This document shows positions 8,991-17,494 of a stretch of DNA of 64,000 nucleotides, in pieces; position 1 is the stretch's first letter; every line of letters begins with the position of its first letter. The stretch is from assembly GCF_000297775.1 (NCBI RefSeq), contig NZ_JH815515.1:287407-351406 (forward strand), given 5' to 3'. This stretch comes from Sutterella wadsworthensis 2_1_59BFAA. Lineage in GTDB: Bacteria > Pseudomonadota > Gammaproteobacteria > Burkholderiales > Burkholderiaceae_F. Under the pieces are notes generated by a model. That model was not told the origin of the DNA and did no database searches. It was given only the letters and a program-made list of their open reading frames with translations. The position numbers and the translations under genes are program-made.

Positions 8991-9374
8991 ATGAAATTCG
9001 TCCAACCCCCGTTCAAGGGTGAAAACAAGGGCCACTACACGCCGGGCATCATCTCGAAGGGCATGCTCTACGTCTCGGGCCAGCTCTCGATCGATCCCGA
9101 CACGCGCGAGGTCTGCCGGGGCGACATCCGCGCCCATGCGCGCCTTGCGCTCGGCAACGTCGACCGCGTGCTCAAGGAGGCCGGCGTGCGCCGCGACCAG
9201 GTCGTCTACTGCCGTGTCTTCACCACGAAGGGCGAGTACTGGGGCCCGATCAACGAGGTCTACGCCGAATTCTTCGGCGCGCACAAGCCCGGCCGCCTCG
9301 TCGCCACCGTGCCCGAGCTGCACTTCGGCTGCCTCGTCGAGATCGAGGCCGTGGCCGAGCTCGACGAGAACTGA
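8991..9374 (+). CDS. ridA: RidA/YjgF family enamine/imine deaminase
   Basis: 127 aa, one RidA domain. It hydrolyses reactive 2-aminoacrylate-type enamines and imines released by PLP enzymes to 2-keto acids and ammonia. Visible features are KGMLYVSGQLSIDPDT and the C-terminal GRLVATVPELHFGCLVEIEAVA region carrying the conserved Arg and Glu of the active site. AAGGAGA precedes the ATG by about 7 bases. It is 30 bases upstream of a PLP-dependent lyase-like gene, the type of enzyme whose by-products RidA removes, so the pair likely works together. Confidence 0.9.
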   Translation: MKFVQPPFKGENKGHYTPGIISKGMLYVSGQLSIDPDTREVCRGDIRAHARLALGNVDRVLKEAGVRRDQVVYCRVFTTKGEYWGPINEVYAEFFGAHKPGRLVATVPELHFGCLVEIEAVAELDEN

Positions 9375-9404
9375 TCCGCATCTCTTTTTCTGGGAGACAG
9401 CCAC

Positions 9405-10511
9405 ATGACCTCCGGCTACGTCTGCACCTCCTGCGGCGCCGCATGCGCCGCCGACACCCATGAACCCAAGTGCCGCTGCGGCGGCCTCTTCGAGCTCGAC
9501 TTCACGCCACCCGCGTGGGATCCCGCCCGCATCGACCGCTCCGAATGGAGCATCTTCCGCTACCGCGACTTCATGGCCGTGGACGGCGACATCTGGCGCT
9601 CCGTCACGATGGGCGAAGGCATGACGCCCGTGATCGAGATGGACGGCAGAAACGGCGTCCTGCTCAAGATGGACTACGCCATGCCCACGCTCTCCTTCAA
9701 GGACCGCGGCGCGGCGACGCTCGTGAGCCACATGCTGGCGATCGGCGTCAGGACCTGCGTGCAGGACTCCTCGGGCAACGCGGGCAACTCCGTCGCGGCC
9801 TACGCGGCCCGCGCCGGGATCGCATGCGAGATCTACGTACCCGAAGGCACGAGCCCCAAGAAGATCACGATGATCGAGTCCCACGGCGCCAAGGTGCACG
9901 TGGTGCCGGGCACGCGCGACCACTGCGCGGACGTCTGCCGCGCGCAGGTGGCCGAACGCGGCGCGTACTACGCCAACCACGTCTACAACCCGTACTTCTA
10001 CGAAGGCATGAAGGCCTACGTCTACGAGACCTTCGAGCAGCTCGGCCGTATCCCGGCCAACATCGTGATTCCCGTCGGCAACGGCACGCTCTTCATCGGC
10101 GCCGTCAAGGCGCTCGAGCATCTGCACGCCTCGGGGGCAATCGAGCGCTTCCCCAACATCATCGCGCTCCAGAGCGAGAAGTGCGATCCGCTCTACCGCG
10201 CCCGCGAGGCGGGGCTTGAGGATCCTGCACGCGTCACGCCCGCGCCCACGATGGCCGAGGGCATCGCCATCGGCGTTCCGATGCGCGGCCGCGAGATCCT
10301 TGACATGATGAAGCGCCACGACATCAGGGTCGTGCACGCTCCTGAGGACCGCATCCTCGAGGCCCGAGCCCTGCTCGCCCGCCGCGGCATCTACTGCGAG
10401 CACACCACGGCCGCCAACTACGCCGCCTGGGGCCGCTACTGCGAGCTCTACGGCCCCACGCCCGACACGCTCATCACCATGTGCGGCGCAGGCATCAAGT
10501 CCGACCACTGA
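9405..10511 (+). CDS. Threonine-synthase-like PLP-dependent lyase
   Basis: 368 aa, fold type II PLP enzyme. The N-terminus has a zinc-ribbon-like start (CTSCGAAC and CRCGGLFELD) typical of long threonine synthases. The Schiff-base Lys lies in LSFKDRGA, and the phosphate-binding loop is SSGNAGNS. The C-terminal region contains GNGTLFIGAVKAL and MAEGIAIGVPMRG. It could be a threonine synthase, but the pairing with ridA and a YheO-type regulator, and the lack of hom/thrB next to it, favour a catabolic ammonia-lyase or dehydratase. GGGAGA precedes the ATG. The hairpin that once followed it has been interrupted by the insertion sequence at 10549. Confidence 0.8.
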   Translation: MTSGYVCTSCGAACAADTHEPKCRCGGLFELDFTPPAWDPARIDRSEWSIFRYRDFMAVDGDIWRSVTMGEGMTPVIEMDGRNGVLLKMDYAMPTLSFKDRGAATLVSHMLAIGVRTCVQDSSGNAGNSVAAYAARAGIACEIYVPEGTSPKKITMIESHGAKVHVVPGTRDHCADVCRAQVAERGAYYANHVYNPYFYEGMKAYVYETFEQLGRIPANIVIPVGNGTLFIGAVKALEHLHASGAIERFPNIIALQSEKCDPLYRAREAGLEDPARVTPAPTMAEGIAIGVPMRGREILDMMKRHDIRVVHAPEDRILEARALLARRGIYCEHTTAANYAAWGRYCELYGPTPDTLITMCGAGIKSDH

Positions 10512-10525
10512 CCCGCACGCTCAGC

Positions 10526-10541
10526 CGTTGCGGCTCCCTGC
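10526..10541 (+). terminator. Left half of a hairpin split by the insertion sequence
   Basis: CGTTGCGG-c-TCCCTG here pairs with CAGGGA-a-CCGCAACG at 12436-12450. Without the element and one copy of its 7-bp duplication, the two halves form a near-perfect hairpin 15 bases after the PLP-enzyme stop. No U-run follows it. Confidence 0.6.
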
Positions 10542-10548
10542 ACCTCAG
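10542..10548. repeat. Target-site duplication, left copy
   Basis: ACCTCAG directly abuts the left inverted repeat; an identical copy abuts the right one at 12432-12438. Confidence 0.85.
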
Positions 10549-10608
10549 CCTAAAAGTCGTCGAAAGACCCCACGAAACCCTGTTGGGAGTAGGTCTTTTA
10601 AACTAAAA

Positions 10609-10632
10609 GTCCGTGAAACACACGGACTTTTT
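10609..10632 (+). terminator. Terminator inside the left end of the insertion sequence
   Basis: A 7-bp stem (GTCCGTG / CACGGAC) followed by TTTTT, upstream of the transposase promoter. It would block outside transcription from entering the transposase gene, a common self-limiting feature of insertion sequences. Confidence 0.75.
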
Positions 10633-10633
10633 A

Positions 10634-10663
10634 TTGACTCCAATAGTGCACCTATAATATAAT
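10634..10663 (+). promoter_or_regulatory. Transposase promoter
   Basis: TTGACT at 10634-10639 and a perfect TATAAT at 10658-10663, with an 18-base spacer, about 25 bases before the transposase start. Confidence 0.6.
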
Positions 10664-10687
10664 ACAGGTACACCATTGGAGCAGATT

Positions 10688-12403
10688 ATGGGACGTCCTC
10701 TCACTGGAAAAAAGCATGTTGGAATTCGTCGTGACACCCGCCCGAATGGCGATGTTTACGTGTATGAACGCGTCACCGGATATGACGCCAAGACGCAGAA
10801 AACCAAGACGATCTCTACCCGACTTCTTGGAAAAATCCTGGCCGGAACGACGGAAATGATCCCGACTCGCCCCAAAAAATCGCGTTCTGAGGTTGTAGAG
10901 CCTCCGGTTGAAGCTGTGCGCACGCATGTCGGACTGCAGACAATTCTCGAATGGGCCGGAAAGGAATCGGGCATCGATGAGGATCTGAAGACATGCTTCG
11001 AGATTGGGGAGGCTCAGAAATTGAGTTCAATCGCCCGATATTGGGTTGCCACTGATGGTGATACGCTGCCTCGCATGGAGACGTGGCAGATGATGAATCC
11101 GTTGCCTTACGAGTACCCCATCACGCAGGATGTGTACGGCAAGCTTTTTGCGTCTGTCGGACGTAATGAGTCAGGCGTGCAAGCCTATTTTCGAAGCCGT
11201 GCTCAAAGAGTTTCCTCGTCGGGCTTGAATTTGGCTCTGGACACAACGACCTTTTCTACATATTCGAAGAATCAAATCGAAGCGCGTCAGGGATTCAACA
11301 AGGATGGCGACGGACTGGATACGATCAAGCTTCTGGTCCTGTATTCAGTTGAGAATCGAGAACCGGTAGCTTTCAGCAAGCAGCCGGGAAACATTCCGGA
11401 CAAGATCTCGCTGGCAAATTCTCTACGGCAGCTTGAGGTGCTGGGTCTCTCTGCACCGGTTATCGTGGCTGACAACGGCTTTTACTGTCAGGCCAACATG
11501 ACGTACCTCGCGCGGGAGCACGTGAAGTTCCTGATGCTCGCCAACAGCACCGACAAATGGGTTCGTGAAGAAATTGATGCTGTTCGCGAAGAGATTGGCG
11601 CTTTCGAAAATTCCTGTCCGTTTGATGTCGGTGTCAATGCCGTCATGCGTCGTCGCCAGCACGATTTCAGCATCGTTCGTCAGCGCACGCGCGGCAACTA
11701 CGAAGCAGGACAGACTGAAACATTCACCCGGCGATTGTATGTTCATGTTTGTTACAAGCCGGAAGCAGCTCCGATTCAAGAAAGACGTCTCAAGGAGAGC
11801 CTTTTTTCAATCAAGAAAGATTTGGAAGATGGTGTTGAAGAATTCCGACCTGCCGCCCAGAAGCTGATCGACAACTTCCTCATCGTGAAGCGCACAAGCA
11901 AAGGCGTCAAGGTTTCCTTCAAGAATGAAAAGATCGAAGAAGCCAAGCGATACTGGGGGTACTTTGTCCTCGTGAGCAACGAAATTTGCGATCCCTTTGA
12001 AGCTCTGAAAGCATACCGCTCCCGCGAAAAGATTGAAGAGTTGTTCGCGACCTACAAGGACAGCTTCGACGGACGCAAGCCCAGAACGTGGTATCCGGAA
12101 AACCTTTACGGCAGACAATTCGCACAATTCGTCGGGCTGGGCTATCACTGCTTCCTGACGAAGAGAATTCAGGATGTGAAAAAGGGGCTTGCCCAAAAGA
12201 GCACTGAAAAGAAAACGAAGGAAGAGTTGAATCTCGAAGAAAAGCTGCTTGCTTGGCTCGATCAGCACTCACTGATTCAAATTCTTGATTGGTTCCGTTG
12301 CGTCGACTACGTTGCTACGACAGGTAACGACAGCGCTTCCAAATGGGCCACGGAAACAACCAAACGCGATCAGCTATTCCTCAAGCTGCTTGGTGTCAGT
12401 TGA
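10688..12403 (+). CDS. IS1634/IS4-type DDE transposase
   Basis: 571 aa transposase that cuts and pastes the surrounding element. Candidate catalytic residues are Asp in LALDTTTF, Asp in VIVADNGFY and Glu in the YREK-like motif YRSREKIEELF. Length and the long insertion before the last motif fit the IS1634 branch of the IS4 superfamily. The ATG at 10688 has GGAG 6 bases upstream; an in-frame TTG four codons earlier is less likely. No frameshift or stop interrupts it. A fragment of a related transposase C-terminus (TETTARDQMFLELF versus TETTKRDQLFLKLL here) lies at 50056-50136. Confidence 0.9.
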   Translation: MGRPLTGKKHVGIRRDTRPNGDVYVYERVTGYDAKTQKTKTISTRLLGKILAGTTEMIPTRPKKSRSEVVEPPVEAVRTHVGLQTILEWAGKESGIDEDLKTCFEIGEAQKLSSIARYWVATDGDTLPRMETWQMMNPLPYEYPITQDVYGKLFASVGRNESGVQAYFRSRAQRVSSSGLNLALDTTTFSTYSKNQIEARQGFNKDGDGLDTIKLLVLYSVENREPVAFSKQPGNIPDKISLANSLRQLEVLGLSAPVIVADNGFYCQANMTYLAREHVKFLMLANSTDKWVREEIDAVREEIGAFENSCPFDVGVNAVMRRRQHDFSIVRQRTRGNYEAGQTETFTRRLYVHVCYKPEAAPIQERRLKESLFSIKKDLEDGVEEFRPAAQKLIDNFLIVKRTSKGVKVSFKNEKIEEAKRYWGYFVLVSNEICDPFEALKAYRSREKIEELFATYKDSFDGRKPRTWYPENLYGRQFAQFVGLGYHCFLTKRIQDVKKGLAQKSTEKKTKEELNLEEKLLAWLDQHSLIQILDWFRCVDYVATTGNDSASKWATETTKRDQLFLKLLGVS

Positions 12404-12431
12404 ATCGTGGCCGCATTAGACGACTTTTAGG

Positions 12432-12438
12432 ACCTCAG
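12432..12438. repeat. Target-site duplication, right copy
   Basis: ACCTCAG, identical to 10542-10548. The bases that follow (12436-12450) complete the split hairpin. Confidence 0.85.
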
Positions 12439-12450
12439 GGAACCGCAACG

Positions 12451-12738
12451 CGCATCCGCCCCCTTCACCATCCTCCCTGCGGCCTCCTCCCGCCTTCCCA
12501 TCCTGCTTCCTGATGCCTCGGACACCGCCTTCAAGTGCTGACGGAGAGCACGTTCCCCGAGTATTTTGACTCAAGACAAAACCCTGTCCCACGAAGGGAA
12601 TACGCCGTAGGCAAAACGCCTTAGGGCTGTCATTTATAAGAGACGTGAAATTTCAGTTGAATTGCAAACCCTCTTTGACGGCTTGACGCAGGCCACAAGA
12701 CGGCGTTTTGACGTCCGAATCCGTCCTCGAGCAGGCAC
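12451..12738. other. Non-coding stretch before the transporter pseudogene
   Basis: About 290 bases with C-rich then AT-richer segments and no supported gene. It should hold the old promoter of the pseudogene and the place where its first coding part was lost. No recognisable transporter N-terminus could be read in any frame. Confidence 0.4.
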
Positions 12739-14043
12739 ATGATTGAATGGCGCGGGCCCCTCGCCCGCACACCCGAACGCGCTTCGAGCGCCGCCGCCTT
12801 CCTGTCGCTCACGCTATGCGCCTTCTTCGGCATTCTGAAGACGAAGGGCGCGCTGATGGGCTTCGGCAACGGCACGATCTAGCTCATCGTCTGCGCGTTC
12901 TTCCTCTCGCGCGGCTTCATCAAGATGAGGCTCGGCCGCCGCATTGCGTTTCGCATCATTCAGGCGATCGGCAGGAGCGCCACGTCGCTCGGCTATTCGA
13001 TCTGTCTCGCAGAACTCATCATCTCTCCCGCCATGCCGTCGGCCACGACCCGAGGAGGAGGCGGCGTCTTCTATCCGATCGTCCAGTCGCTCTCGAGCGC
13101 CTTCGACTCCGAACCCGACCCCACCGCAGGCCGCATCGGCAAGTACCTGATGCAGGTCGGCTTCCATGCCGACGCCGTGACCTGCATAATGTCCCTCACC
13201 TCGATGGCCGGCAACCCGCTCTGCGTGGGTCTGGCCGCGAGCGCCATCGGCGTCGAGCTCACCTGAATGCAGTGGGCGGTCGCCGCCATCGTACCGGGCC
13301 TCGTCTGCCTGCTCCTCGTGCCGCTCGTCCTCCTCAGGATTGCGCCGCCCGAAATCAGGCAGATTCCGAATGCACGTCAGATCGCGCGTGACGAACTCGA
13401 GAAGATGGGGCCGATGTCCTGCGACGAACTCGTGCTCTCCTTCGTCTTCCTGATGTGCCTCGTGCTCTGGGCCACGGGCAGCCTCACGGGTCTGGGTGCC
13501 ACGTCGATCGCGATGCTCGCGGTCTCCATCATGCTCATCGCCGGCGTCCTCACCTGGAAGGACATCCTCGCCGAAAAGGGCGCCTGGGACGCGATGTTCT
13601 GGATGGGCGGGCTGATGGCGCTCGCCACGGTCCTCGCCAAATCCGGCTTCATCAAGTGGGCCGCTGCCTTCATTGCGGACGGCATCGCGGACGCGCACAT
13701 GGGCTGGATCTCCTCCTTCCTGATCATCTCGCTCATCTACATCTACTCGCACTACTGCTTCGCTTCGGTGACGGCCAGCATCTCCGCCATGTATGCCGCC
13801 TTCGTCGCCGTCGCGGCGGCCTGCGGCGCCCCCGCCCTGATGGTCGCGGTCGCCTTCGGCATCTTCGCCAACCTTCCCATCTCGCTCACCCACTACGGCA
13901 ACGGCGCCGTCCCCGTCTATTTCGGCACAGGCTACGTGAGCCAGAGCGACTGGTGGCGCAACGGCTTCATCGTCTGCACGGTCAACACCGTCGTGTGGCT
14001 CACCGTCGGCATGACCTGGTGGAAACTCATCGGCCTCTGGTGA
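12739..14043 (+). pseudogene. DASS/CitT-type dicarboxylate or anion transporter, inactivated
   Basis: One frame reads through 12739-14043 as a divalent anion:sodium symporter (SLC13-like) with two in-frame stops: TAG at 12880-12882 and TGA at 13264-13266. Matching family positions are GFGN-T-I(stop)LIVCAFFLSRGFIK, PAMPSATTRGGG, MAGNPLC, GVELT(stop)MQW and IVPGLVCLLLVPLVLL. At both stops the family has Trp, so each is a single G-to-A change of TGG. Later parts keep good transporter sequence (VLTWKDILAEKGAWDAMFWMGGLM, GNGAVPVYFGTGY; shortened). The first 50 or so residues of a normal member are absent. No frameshift is seen, so decay looks recent. It would have imported C4-dicarboxylates or tartrate-like acids. 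Confidence 0.88.
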
Positions 14044-14069
14044 CCGGAGCTTGATCAAACGGCCCGATC

Positions 14070-14102
14070 GGTCCGCATCCCTCGGGGATGCGGACCTTTT
14101 TC
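14070..14102 (+). terminator. Terminator of the transporter pseudogene
   Basis: A perfect 12-bp stem (14070-14081 with 14085-14096) followed by six T. It is intact although the gene it serves is broken. Confidence 0.9.
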
Positions 14103-14130
14103 GTCATGGACCGTACGGTTCGATGAGGCA

Positions 14131-14673
14131 TCAGCGGCGCCTGTCGGCAATGAATTCAAGGCCCCTCGCGGCGCACCAGGCGCAGCAGAGCCCGAGCAGG
14201 ATGCCTGCCATGACGTCCGTAGGGAAGTGCACGAAGAGATAGAGGCGGGAGAAGGCGATGAGGGCCGCCAGCACGAGGGCGGGCCGGAAGAAGGCCGAGC
14301 GGCGCAGCCACAGCACGGCGGCCGACGCAAAGGAGGCGGCCGTGTGGCCCGAGGGGAAGGAAGGATCGGGCGGACACGCGGGCAGAAGCGTGAAGCCCAT
14401 GATGTCGCAGGGACGAAGTCGATCAAAGAGCGGCTTGAGTCCCATGTTGCCGACAAGTGCGACCAGAGTGAGCGCGAGAAGGATTGCGGCTCCCGTGAGC
14501 CTCGTTCTGCGAAAGAGGAGAAGAGCGACGCCGAGCGCGATCCAGACGGCGCCATGATCGCCCAGCGCGGTGACCGCACGCATCCAGCCGTCCCAGGTGC
14601 CCGACTCGAAGGCCTCCCTGATGGCGAGAAGCACGGGAAAGTCGAAGTGACGGTTGAAGAGATCGACGGCCAT
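14131..14673 (-). CDS. PAP2-family membrane phosphatase
   Basis: 180 aa, several hydrophobic segments. All three PAP2 motifs are present: KPLFDRLRP, PSFPSGHT and SRLYLFVHFPTDV (catalytic His and Arg residues visible). It probably dephosphorylates a lipid phosphate or undecaprenyl diphosphate at the outer face of the inner membrane, recycling the lipid carrier; the exact substrate is unknown. It begins 8 bases after the nrdG stop, so it is likely co-transcribed with nrdDG although functionally unrelated. The ribosome-binding site is weak. Confidence 0.87.
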   Translation of the reverse strand: MAVDLFNRHFDFPVLLAIREAFESGTWDGWMRAVTALGDHGAVWIALGVALLLFRRTRLTGAAILLALTLVALVGNMGLKPLFDRLRPCDIMGFTLLPACPPDPSFPSGHTAASFASAAVLWLRRSAFFRPALVLAALIAFSRLYLFVHFPTDVMAGILLGLCCAWCAARGLEFIADRRR

Positions 14674-14681
14674 GGAACGAA

Positions 14682-15149
14682 TCAGCCAGCGGGATGAAGG
14701 GGAATGACGCGCTGGTTGGAGCTTCCGAACCAGCAGCCCTTTTCATGCACCTTGAGCTTTTCGACGTAGGGACCGTCGACGAGCACGTCGACGTACTCGA
14801 GCACGGGGCAGTCCGCCACCTTCTCGTGGCGGCGGCCCGTCCAGAGCCAGATGGTCTTCGTGCTGCCGAACCTTTCGCGCACGGCCCTGACGATCCTCAG
14901 GACCTCGTCCCGATTCTCGGGTTCTAGCGGATCGCCGCCGAGCAGGCTGAGGCCCTCGACGAAGTCCTCCTCGAGCGCCTTGAGAAGCGTCGCGAGGGTT
15001 TCGTCGGTGAAGGGCCTCCCGGCTCCGAAGTCCCAGCTCTCCTCGTTGAAGCAGCCGGGACAGTGTAGCGTGCACCCCGAGCAGAAGAGCGAGACGCGCA
15101 CGCCGGGGCCGTTGGCCGTGTCGCAGGTGCTCAAGCCGATGTAGTTCAT
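14682..15149 (-). CDS. nrdG: Anaerobic ribonucleotide reductase activating protein
   Basis: 155 aa radical-SAM enzyme that installs the glycyl radical on NrdD. The 4Fe-4S binding motif is CSGCTLHCPGC (Cys-x3-Cys-x2-Cys), followed by FNEESWDF and the SAM-binding GGDPLEPEN region. Length is normal for NrdG. It lies 10 bases downstream of nrdD on the same strand, the standard operon order. Confidence 0.95.
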   Translation of the reverse strand: MNYIGLSTCDTANGPGVRVSLFCSGCTLHCPGCFNEESWDFGAGRPFTDETLATLLKALEEDFVEGLSLLGGDPLEPENRDEVLRIVRAVRERFGSTKTIWLWTGRRHEKVADCPVLEYVDVLVDGPYVEKLKVHEKGCWFGSSNQRVIPLHPAG

Positions 15150-15159
15150 CGGAGGATCC

Positions 15160-17322
15160 TTACATGCTCTTGCGGTTGCGGATTTCGGCCATCTTGCCGT
15201 CGTTCATGCGGGACATGCCGTTGACGTTGGAGTAGCCGAGGTAGCCGCAGACGCGGGAGATGACGGAGAGGTTCGCGCTGCCGCAGTGCGGGCACTTGAA
15301 GAGCACGTTCGTGCTGTGCCTGCCGCAGTCGCCGCAGTAGGCGCTGTCGAAGTTGACGCCCTGATAGAAGCCCTTCTTCATGCCGCGGCGGATGACCGCC
15401 TTGACGGCCTCGAAGTTCTCGGGGTTGTCGAGGCGCACGTACTGGATGTGGCCGCCTTCGCAGAGATGGAAGTCCGTGAACTCGCGGTCCTGCTTCTCAA
15501 AGGGCGTGATGTCCTCCGTCACGTTGACGTGGAAGGAGTTCGTGAAGTACTCGGGGCTGTAGTGCTCGGTCGAGCGGAACACGTTCTCGACGCCTTCGTC
15601 GCGGCAGAAGCGGTCGTACTGACGGGCCTGCGTGGCGCAGAGCGACTCGGCCGGCGTGCCGTAGATGGCGTAGAGGTGGCCGTCCTCCTTCTTGAACTGC
15701 GCGAGCTTTTCCTTGAGGTGGCGAAGCACGGAGGCGGAGAAGTCGCCGCCCTCTTCGACGAGGCGCCTGCCGCTCCAGAGATAGGTGGCTTCGTCAAGGG
15801 CCGTGATGCCGAACGAGGCCGTCATGTAGCGCACGAGGTCGCCCACGCGGTCGTCGGGGCTCTTCGTGCCCTCGTAGAAGCCGCCCTGCGTGAAGGCGAG
15901 CGGGTTGCTCGAGCACTTCTGGTTGCGGATGATGTCGTAGCGCTTCTTGAAGAAGGAGCGGATGAATTCGAGACGCTCGTCGAGAATGCGCCAGAAGTCA
16001 TTGCGCCAGGTGTCGGGATGACGGAGCTGGGCGAGCTTGAGGATGATCGGCAGGTTGAGCGAGACGGCGCCGATGTTGCAGCGCCCGACCGTGACGGCCC
16101 TGCCCTCTTCATTGCACCAGAGCGAGAGGAAGGCGCGGCAGCCCATGGGCGACGTGATGGCGCCGTACTGCTGGAAGATCTCGGAGACGCTGCCGTTCTC
16201 GGACGAAAGGCTCAGGTAGTCCGGGTACATGCACTCGGAGGAGGTCCTGACGGCCTCGTCGAAGAGCTGGGCGGACCACTTGTCGGCCTCGATCTGGCGC
16301 TCGTCATAGAGATAGACAAGCTTCGGGAAGACGACGGGCTTGCCGTCCTTGCCGTGGCCGTTGCGGCGGACCTGGAGCATGATGCGGCTGATCGTCATGA
16401 GCCACTCGCGCTCCTCCTCGGTGAAGAGCTCGGGATTCCACTGACCGAAAGTGATCGTCGTGAAGGCGAAATCGCCGCGGCTGCACGGCACGGTGTTGAG
16501 CTTCAATTCGAGGGACTGGAAGCCCTGCTCGAGCTCGCGCACGACGTCGCGCGAGGCGACGCGCTCGACGGTATCCTCGTCAAGGCCGAGGTCGCGGTAC
16601 TTGGCGCGGGCGGCAGCGAGGCTCTTCTCGACATAGGGCAGGAGCACCTTGTCAAGCTCGGGCAGCGTGAAGCCGCCGAACTGCTGGGCGGTCGCCACAA
16701 GCGTGATGTCACCGATCACCTGAAGAGCGGAAAGCACGGACTTGGGCTCGGAATACTGGACGTTCGACATCTCGAAGCCGCCCTTGAGGACGTGGCCGAT
16801 GTCGAAGAGGCAGCAGTTGATGCAGCCGAGGATCATGTCGCGCAGGTCGTGGATGTAGATGTCGCCGCGCTCGATCAGGGCCTTCTCCTTGCCCGAAAGA
16901 TAGAACTGCTTGTAGAGGCTCTTCGTGAGGTAGCCCTTGATCAGGGAGCCCTTCGTGGAGACGAGCGAGCTGTCGTAGTTAGCGTTCTCGCGGTCGCCGA
17001 GGCGCAGCACGTCGTCGGCATCCTGACGGAGCTGCTCGAACGTGCGGGCGTACGTCGTTTTGTAGTAGCGGTATTCGGCATAGGCCTCCGCCACCTGCTT
17101 GTGCTGCTGGGCGGAGAGAACGGCGATGACAAGCTCGTGAAGCTCAAGCACGGACACCTCGTCGCGGCCCTCAAGGCGCGAACGGACCTCACTGACGATG
17201 CGGGCGAGACCCTCGTCGTCGATGAGCGTGTCGCAGCGGAAGGCCGCCTTCTTCACCGCGTCAACGATCTTCTCGTCAATGAATTCTTCGGTCGTGTTGT
17301 CCTTCTTGATAACCGTCAGCAT
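15160..17322 (-). CDS. nrdD: Anaerobic (class III) ribonucleoside-triphosphate reductase
   Basis: 720 aa, makes dNTPs under anoxia. The N-terminal ATP-cone (VIKKDNTTEEF, VSVLELHELV) senses ATP/dATP. The body has FNINLVAT-type segments replaced here by DITLVATAQQFGGF, and PCSRGDFAFTTITFG. The C-terminus has a zinc site of two Cys pairs (CGDCG, CPHCG) and the glycyl-radical loop RVCGYLGY. AAGGA lies about 7 bases before the ATG. A leader of more than 300 bases precedes it, with two NrdR boxes at 17675-17722 and a terminator-like hairpin at 17386-17416, so both repression by NrdR and attenuation are plausible. No class I reductase was seen in the window. Confidence 0.96.
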   Translation of the reverse strand: MLTVIKKDNTTEEFIDEKIVDAVKKAAFRCDTLIDDEGLARIVSEVRSRLEGRDEVSVLELHELVIAVLSAQQHKQVAEAYAEYRYYKTTYARTFEQLRQDADDVLRLGDRENANYDSSLVSTKGSLIKGYLTKSLYKQFYLSGKEKALIERGDIYIHDLRDMILGCINCCLFDIGHVLKGGFEMSNVQYSEPKSVLSALQVIGDITLVATAQQFGGFTLPELDKVLLPYVEKSLAAARAKYRDLGLDEDTVERVASRDVVRELEQGFQSLELKLNTVPCSRGDFAFTTITFGQWNPELFTEEEREWLMTISRIMLQVRRNGHGKDGKPVVFPKLVYLYDERQIEADKWSAQLFDEAVRTSSECMYPDYLSLSSENGSVSEIFQQYGAITSPMGCRAFLSLWCNEEGRAVTVGRCNIGAVSLNLPIILKLAQLRHPDTWRNDFWRILDERLEFIRSFFKKRYDIIRNQKCSSNPLAFTQGGFYEGTKSPDDRVGDLVRYMTASFGITALDEATYLWSGRRLVEEGGDFSASVLRHLKEKLAQFKKEDGHLYAIYGTPAESLCATQARQYDRFCRDEGVENVFRSTEHYSPEYFTNSFHVNVTEDITPFEKQDREFTDFHLCEGGHIQYVRLDNPENFEAVKAVIRRGMKKGFYQGVNFDSAYCGDCGRHSTNVLFKCPHCGSANLSVISRVCGYLGYSNVNGMSRMNDGKMAEIRNRKSM

Positions 17323-17385
17323 GTCGTCGTCCTTCTTTTAATCCTTCTCAACAGCGGCCGTCATTGAAACCAACGGACGGACCCG

Positions 17386-17416
17386 AAAAAACGAACTGCC
17401 GCCCCATGGGCGGCAG
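17386..17416 (-). terminator. Terminator-like hairpin in the nrdD leader (possible attenuator)
   Basis: An 8-bp stem (ctgccgcc / ggcggcag) followed by a U-run on the minus strand (17386-17391), about 65 bases before the nrdD start and downstream of the NrdR boxes. It would stop transcription before nrdD unless overridden. No known riboswitch consensus was recognised in the leader. Confidence 0.65.
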
Positions 17417-17494
17417 GGACTTAATCTTATGGAAAAGCCCCGAGAATCTCAACACTCTTTTCTTCGTCAAACGGATGTTTGCGGTATTGACAAA

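Larger units (their letters stand above)
10549..12431 (+). mobile_element. Intact IS1634-type insertion sequence, 1883 bp
   Basis: The ends are perfect 13-bp inverted repeats (CCTAAAAGTCGTC at 10549-10561 and its complement at 12419-12431), flanked by a perfect 7-bp duplication. It contains a terminator, a promoter and one uninterrupted transposase gene, all on the plus strand. Base composition is AT-richer than its surroundings. The undamaged ends and duplication point to a recent insertion. Confidence 0.92.

Noticed and set aside
8217-10508. A 763-codon open frame opposite the regulator, ridA and PLP-enzyme genes
   Set aside because: It has no recognisable domain and is the antisense of three clear genes with strong third-position GC bias, which opens such frames. 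Similar long antisense frames opposite nrdD, bamA and hydA were rejected for the same reason.
12739-14043. UGA read as tryptophan
   Set aside because: One of the stops is TAG, and many intact genes in the window end in TGA.
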